Assembly: GCA_001768155.1 (NCBI GenBank)
Contig: MENC01000239.1
Coordinates: 1 to 19,601, forward strand
Direction: 5' to 3'
From: Bacteroidetes bacterium GWA2_30_7
GTDB lineage: Bacteria; Bacteroidota; Bacteroidia; Bacteroidales; GWF2-33-38
Length of the DNA stretch: 19,601 bases
In this document: piece after piece, positions 16,920 to 19,601 of the stretch
Position numbering within the stretch: the stretch's first letter is position 1
Layout: each line of letters begins with the position of its first letter
Notes under the pieces: generated by a model
Database searches by the model: none
What the model was told of the DNA's origin: nothing
Seen by the model: the letters and a program-made list of their open reading frames with translations, nothing else
Translations under genes and position numbers: made by a program

Positions 16920-18773
16920 AAGGTGAATTTCTGGAAAATAATATCTTTATTAATAGTCTCTCTGTTATATGGTTGTGCTAACATTGTAGCTCCAACAGGT
17001 GGTCCAAAAGACATTGTATCGCCGGTAATGTTAGAAATTACACCAGAAAATTATTCTACAAAATTTAACGAAAAACAAATAAAAATAACCTTCAACGAAT
17101 TTATTCAGGTTAATAATGCTGCACAAGAAGTTTACTCATCGCCTTTATTTGCCGAAAAACCCGAAGTAAAAGCAAAAGGTAAAGAGTTGATTATTAAACT
17201 CAATTCCGAATTAAAAGATAGTACAACATATTGTATAAATTTTGGAAAATCTATTGCCGATTTAACAGAAAACAATCCTATTTTAAATTTTAAATATGTG
17301 TTTTCAACAGGCGAATATATTGATTCTATTACAATTAAAGGAATTGTAAATATTTCCAACAATATCAAACCCGAAGAAAATGTTTTAGTTTTGCTTTATA
17401 AAAATTTAAACGACACCGCCCCAGTTAAAACTCCACCCGATTATTATGCAAAAACCAATAAAGACGGCGGTTTTGAAATTTCTAACTTAGCTAGTGGAAC
17501 ATACAATATTTTTGCCCTGAAAGACGCAAATAATAATAATAAATTTGACCTTCCGAACGAAATGTTTGCATTTATAGATTCCTCAATAACTCCTTTTGCA
17601 ACATCTATAAGCTATATTGATACGTTTGCTACCGATACTCTACGAAAATATTATAGCGATTCGTTAATAAAAAGCTCAAATAATACCGACTCAATTTTTG
17701 TTAAGGATTCGGTCGAACAGATTGTAAATCTGATGTTAAAAGATAGTATCAGAAAATCAAAAACAGAATATTCGCATCAAAATTTATTATTAAACCTTTT
17801 TGAAGAAGATAACAAGAAAATCAAAATTCAAAAAACTGAACGAAGCGATAAGCATAAAATCAAAATTATTTTTAGTAAATCATGCATTTCGAAGCCGGTT
17901 CTTACTCCACTTTTTGAAAGCAAAGACAATTTTATTTCTTCGGAATATTCCCTCAACTTCGATACTTTAACATGCTGGTTAAATGATTCTTCGCTAATAA
18001 AAACAGATTCGTTAAGTTTTAGTGTAAATTATCCTGTGGTGCTGCAAGATAATTCAATTGTTTTTGAAAATGATACAGTTTTTGGGAAAAGCATAACTTA
18101 TAAATCTAAATCAAAAAAGAACGAAAAGGCAATTGTTGATTCGGTATATTCAATATATTCAAACATTTCTAACGGTGGAATTGTTGACTTAAACAAATCT
18201 GTATATATTACAACAGAAAGTCCGTATAAAATTTTTAATGCCGATTTACTTAAAGTTTATAAAATAATTGACTCTATCCAAAAACCCCTTAAATATTCAT
18301 TAATTTACGACACATTATCGCCTCGAAAAATTGAAATTAAATATAACTGGGAAAGCGAATCATTATACGAAATTCAGCTCGACTCTATGGCTTTTGTCAA
18401 TTTTATTGACCAGTATTCAGATAGTTTGAACTTAAAATTCAGAACTAAAAAATTAGAAGATTATGTTACGTTATATTTAAATTTGAAAAATGTTGAAAAG
18501 CCTGTTATTATTCAGTTTACAAATGCAAGTGGTACTGTTATTGAAGAAAAATTTGCTAATCAAGATTCAAGATTAATTTTCTCGTACCAAAAACCTAATA
18601 CATATAAAATAAAAATTATTGTTGACGATAATGACAATGAAAAATGGGATACTGGAAATTATAAATTAAAACGTCAACCCGAAAGAGTTATTTTTTATGA
18701 AAAAGAACTTACTTTGAAACCTAATTTCGATATTGAACTAGATTTTGATATTAAAGAATTATTAATAAAATAA
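16917..18773 (+). CDS. Lipoprotein with SbsA-type Ig-like (Big_5) domain
   Basis: This protein of up to 618 residues has a lipoprotein signal (MKVNFWKIISLLIVSLLYGC, lipobox Cys20). It then has the family hallmark APTGGPKD (25-32), and an SbsA-like Ig domain at about 33-130 (PENYSTKFNEKQIKITFNEF, then STTYCINFGKSIADL, then FKYVFSTG). About 135-225 is a second beta domain ending in the Ca-binding-like loop DANNNNKFDLPNEMF. The middle is Asp/Ser/Lys-rich without clear domains, and a similar DDNDNEKWDTGNY loop occurs near the C-terminus. No in-frame ATG precedes the signal peptide, so the start is TTG (16917) or GTG (16923). It is likely anchored to the outer membrane. Conserved in Bacteroidota, role unknown. 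I see no clear terminator after the stop. Confidence 0.88.
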   Translation: MKVNFWKIISLLIVSLLYGCANIVAPTGGPKDIVSPVMLEITPENYSTKFNEKQIKITFNEFIQVNNAAQEVYSSPLFAEKPEVKAKGKELIIKLNSELKDSTTYCINFGKSIADLTENNPILNFKYVFSTGEYIDSITIKGIVNISNNIKPEENVLVLLYKNLNDTAPVKTPPDYYAKTNKDGGFEISNLASGTYNIFALKDANNNNKFDLPNEMFAFIDSSITPFATSISYIDTFATDTLRKYYSDSLIKSSNNTDSIFVKDSVEQIVNLMLKDSIRKSKTEYSHQNLLLNLFEEDNKKIKIQKTERSDKHKIKIIFSKSCISKPVLTPLFESKDNFISSEYSLNFDTLTCWLNDSSLIKTDSLSFSVNYPVVLQDNSIVFENDTVFGKSITYKSKSKKNEKAIVDSVYSIYSNISNGGIVDLNKSVYITTESPYKIFNADLLKVYKIIDSIQKPLKYSLIYDTLSPRKIEIKYNWESESLYEIQLDSMAFVNFIDQYSDSLNLKFRTKKLEDYVTLYLNLKNVEKPVIIQFTNASGTVIEEKFANQDSRLIFSYQKPNTYKIKIIVDDNDNEKWDTGNYKLKRQPERVIFYEKELTLKPNFDIELDFDIKELLIK

Positions 18774-18797
18774 TTAGCTTATTAAGTAAGGAAATAA

Positions 18798-18893
18798 TGC
18801 CACAGATTAAACTAATTTTCACAGATTTAAACAAACTTTGATGATAATAATAATATCTGTAGAAATTTGTGCAAATCTGTGCAATCAGTGGCA
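18798..18893. repeat. 96-bp intergenic palindromic repeat (CACAGATT family)
   Basis: The ends TGCCACAGATT (18798-18808) and AATCAGTGGCA (18883-18893) are complementary at 10 of 11 positions. Inside, CACAGATTT (18820-18828) pairs perfectly with AAATCTGTG (18873-18881). Related CACAGATT/AATCTGTG palindromes are, as I recall, widespread dispersed repeats. It fills the gap between the lipoprotein and M16 genes and could affect mRNA ends there. Confidence 0.75.
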
Positions 18894-18937
18894 AAAAAGT
18901 AAAAATAAATATAAAACTCACTTAAAATTACAATCTT

Positions 18938-19601
18938 ATGAAAAATGTATTAAATATTATTAGCGTAGTAATTATTCTATTTATTTGTTCATGTAATAGT
19001 TGTAACAATAAATACAAAACCGAAACGGCGAACGATAAAAATGGGTTTTCATACGAATACGTTACAAACGATCCGATGAACACCCGTATTTATACTTTAA
19101 AAAACGGTCTGAAAGTTTATCTAACTCAAAATGTAGAAACACCACGTATTCAAACTTTAATTGCAGTTAAAGCAGGTTCGACTTTCGACCCATCTGAAAC
19201 TAGCGGCTTGGCTCATTATCTCGAACACATGATGTTTAAAGGGACAAGCAAAATTGGCTCTTTAAATTGGGAATCCGAAAGTGTTTTATTAAATCAAATT
19301 TCAGATTTATTCGAAAAACATAAAAATACAACTGACAAATCCGAAAAGGGAAAAATTTATCATCAAATAGACAGCCTTTCAACAGTAGCTGCACAATATG
19401 CAGTTCCAAACGAATACGATAAACTAATTGCTATTATTGGTGGAAAAGGTACAAATGCTTATACTTCTAACGAAGAAACAGTTTACATAAACGATATTCC
19501 CGGAAATGAAATAGAAAGATGGCTAAAAATAGAAAGTGAACGATTCAGCACACTTGTTTTAAGACTTTTTCATACCGAGCTTGAAGCAGTTTACGAAGAG
19601 T
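18938..19601 (+). CDS. M16 (pitrilysin/insulinase) family zinc metallopeptidase lipoprotein, C-terminus off window
   Basis: The frame is open from the ATG at 18938 to the right edge (221 codons plus one base). The N-terminus (MKNVLNIISVVIILFICSC) is a lipoprotein signal with Cys17 or Cys19 as the lipidated residue. The protease core starts at about 49 (TRIYTLKNGLKVYL). The inverted zinc motif HxxEH is HYLEH at 93-97, and the distal ELEAVYEE (214-221) supplies Glu214 and the third zinc ligand, Glu221, at the window edge. GGKGTNAYTSNEETVYIND (about 168-186) is typical of this Bacteroidota subgroup. Between them is a helical insertion (about 108-160). Complete relatives are about 900-1000 residues, so roughly a quarter is visible. 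It probably degrades peptides in the periplasm or at the outer membrane. Nothing in this part is broken. Confidence 0.95.
   Translation, partial: MKNVLNIISVVIILFICSCNSCNNKYKTETANDKNGFSYEYVTNDPMNTRIYTLKNGLKVYLTQNVETPRIQTLIAVKAGSTFDPSETSGLAHYLEHMMFKGTSKIGSLNWESESVLLNQISDLFEKHKNTTDKSEKGKIYHQIDSLSTVAAQYAVPNEYDKLIAIIGGKGTNAYTSNEETVYINDIPGNEIERWLKIESERFSTLVLRLFHTELEAVYEE

Overview
The window looks like a chromosomal segment of an AT-rich member of the Bacteroidota. Supporting signs are a type IX secretion (T9SS) type A sorting domain, PKD-like and SprB-like surface repeats, TPR-SpoIIE regulators, a SbsA-Ig lipoprotein, promoter boxes of the TTTG/TAnnTTTG type, and mostly A-rich starts without Shine-Dalgarno sequences. 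I see no rRNA, tRNA, CRISPR array, integrase or transposase.

Left part (1-4682). A minus-strand gene for a large secreted repeat protein enters from the left edge and is open, without a break, from its ATG at 2360 to base 1. It carries SprB-like domains and three 88-residue PKD-like units. A good promoter sits upstream. Divergent from it are three Uma2-family (PD-(D/E)XK-like) genes: two close paralogs of one subtype flank one member of the classical subtype.

Centre (4719-11746). A small secreted-looking ORF overlaps, by ATGA, the start of a 2263-residue T9SS cargo protein. That protein has an unusually strong Shine-Dalgarno sequence. Its body is beta-solenoid-like repeats with two similar 'cap' modules, so it may have arisen by duplication. 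A clean intrinsic terminator follows.

Right part (11861-19601). A two-TM protein resembling the putative phage abortive infection (AbiC-like) family is convergent with a likely two-gene unit: a TPR-TM-coiled coil-SpoIIE phosphatase, then a membrane-anchored coiled-coil protein. The SpoIIE domain contains two in-frame insertions. One is built almost entirely of DNA palindromes: three 17-nt hairpins inside 19-bp outer arms, then a 41-nt palindrome. Divergent from it are a SbsA-Ig lipoprotein gene and the start of an M16 zinc protease gene that runs off the right edge. Two further palindromic elements lie in the intergenic gaps at 16574-16789 and 18798-18893.

The genes are mostly envelope functions (adhesins, lipoproteins, protease, membrane sensor-phosphatase) plus possible defence or mobile-associated genes (Uma2 trio, AbiC-like). 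I see no single new multi-gene system. The most unusual signal is the palindromic DNA domesticated inside the SpoIIE phosphatase domain, alongside two other palindromic repeat families within about 5 kb.
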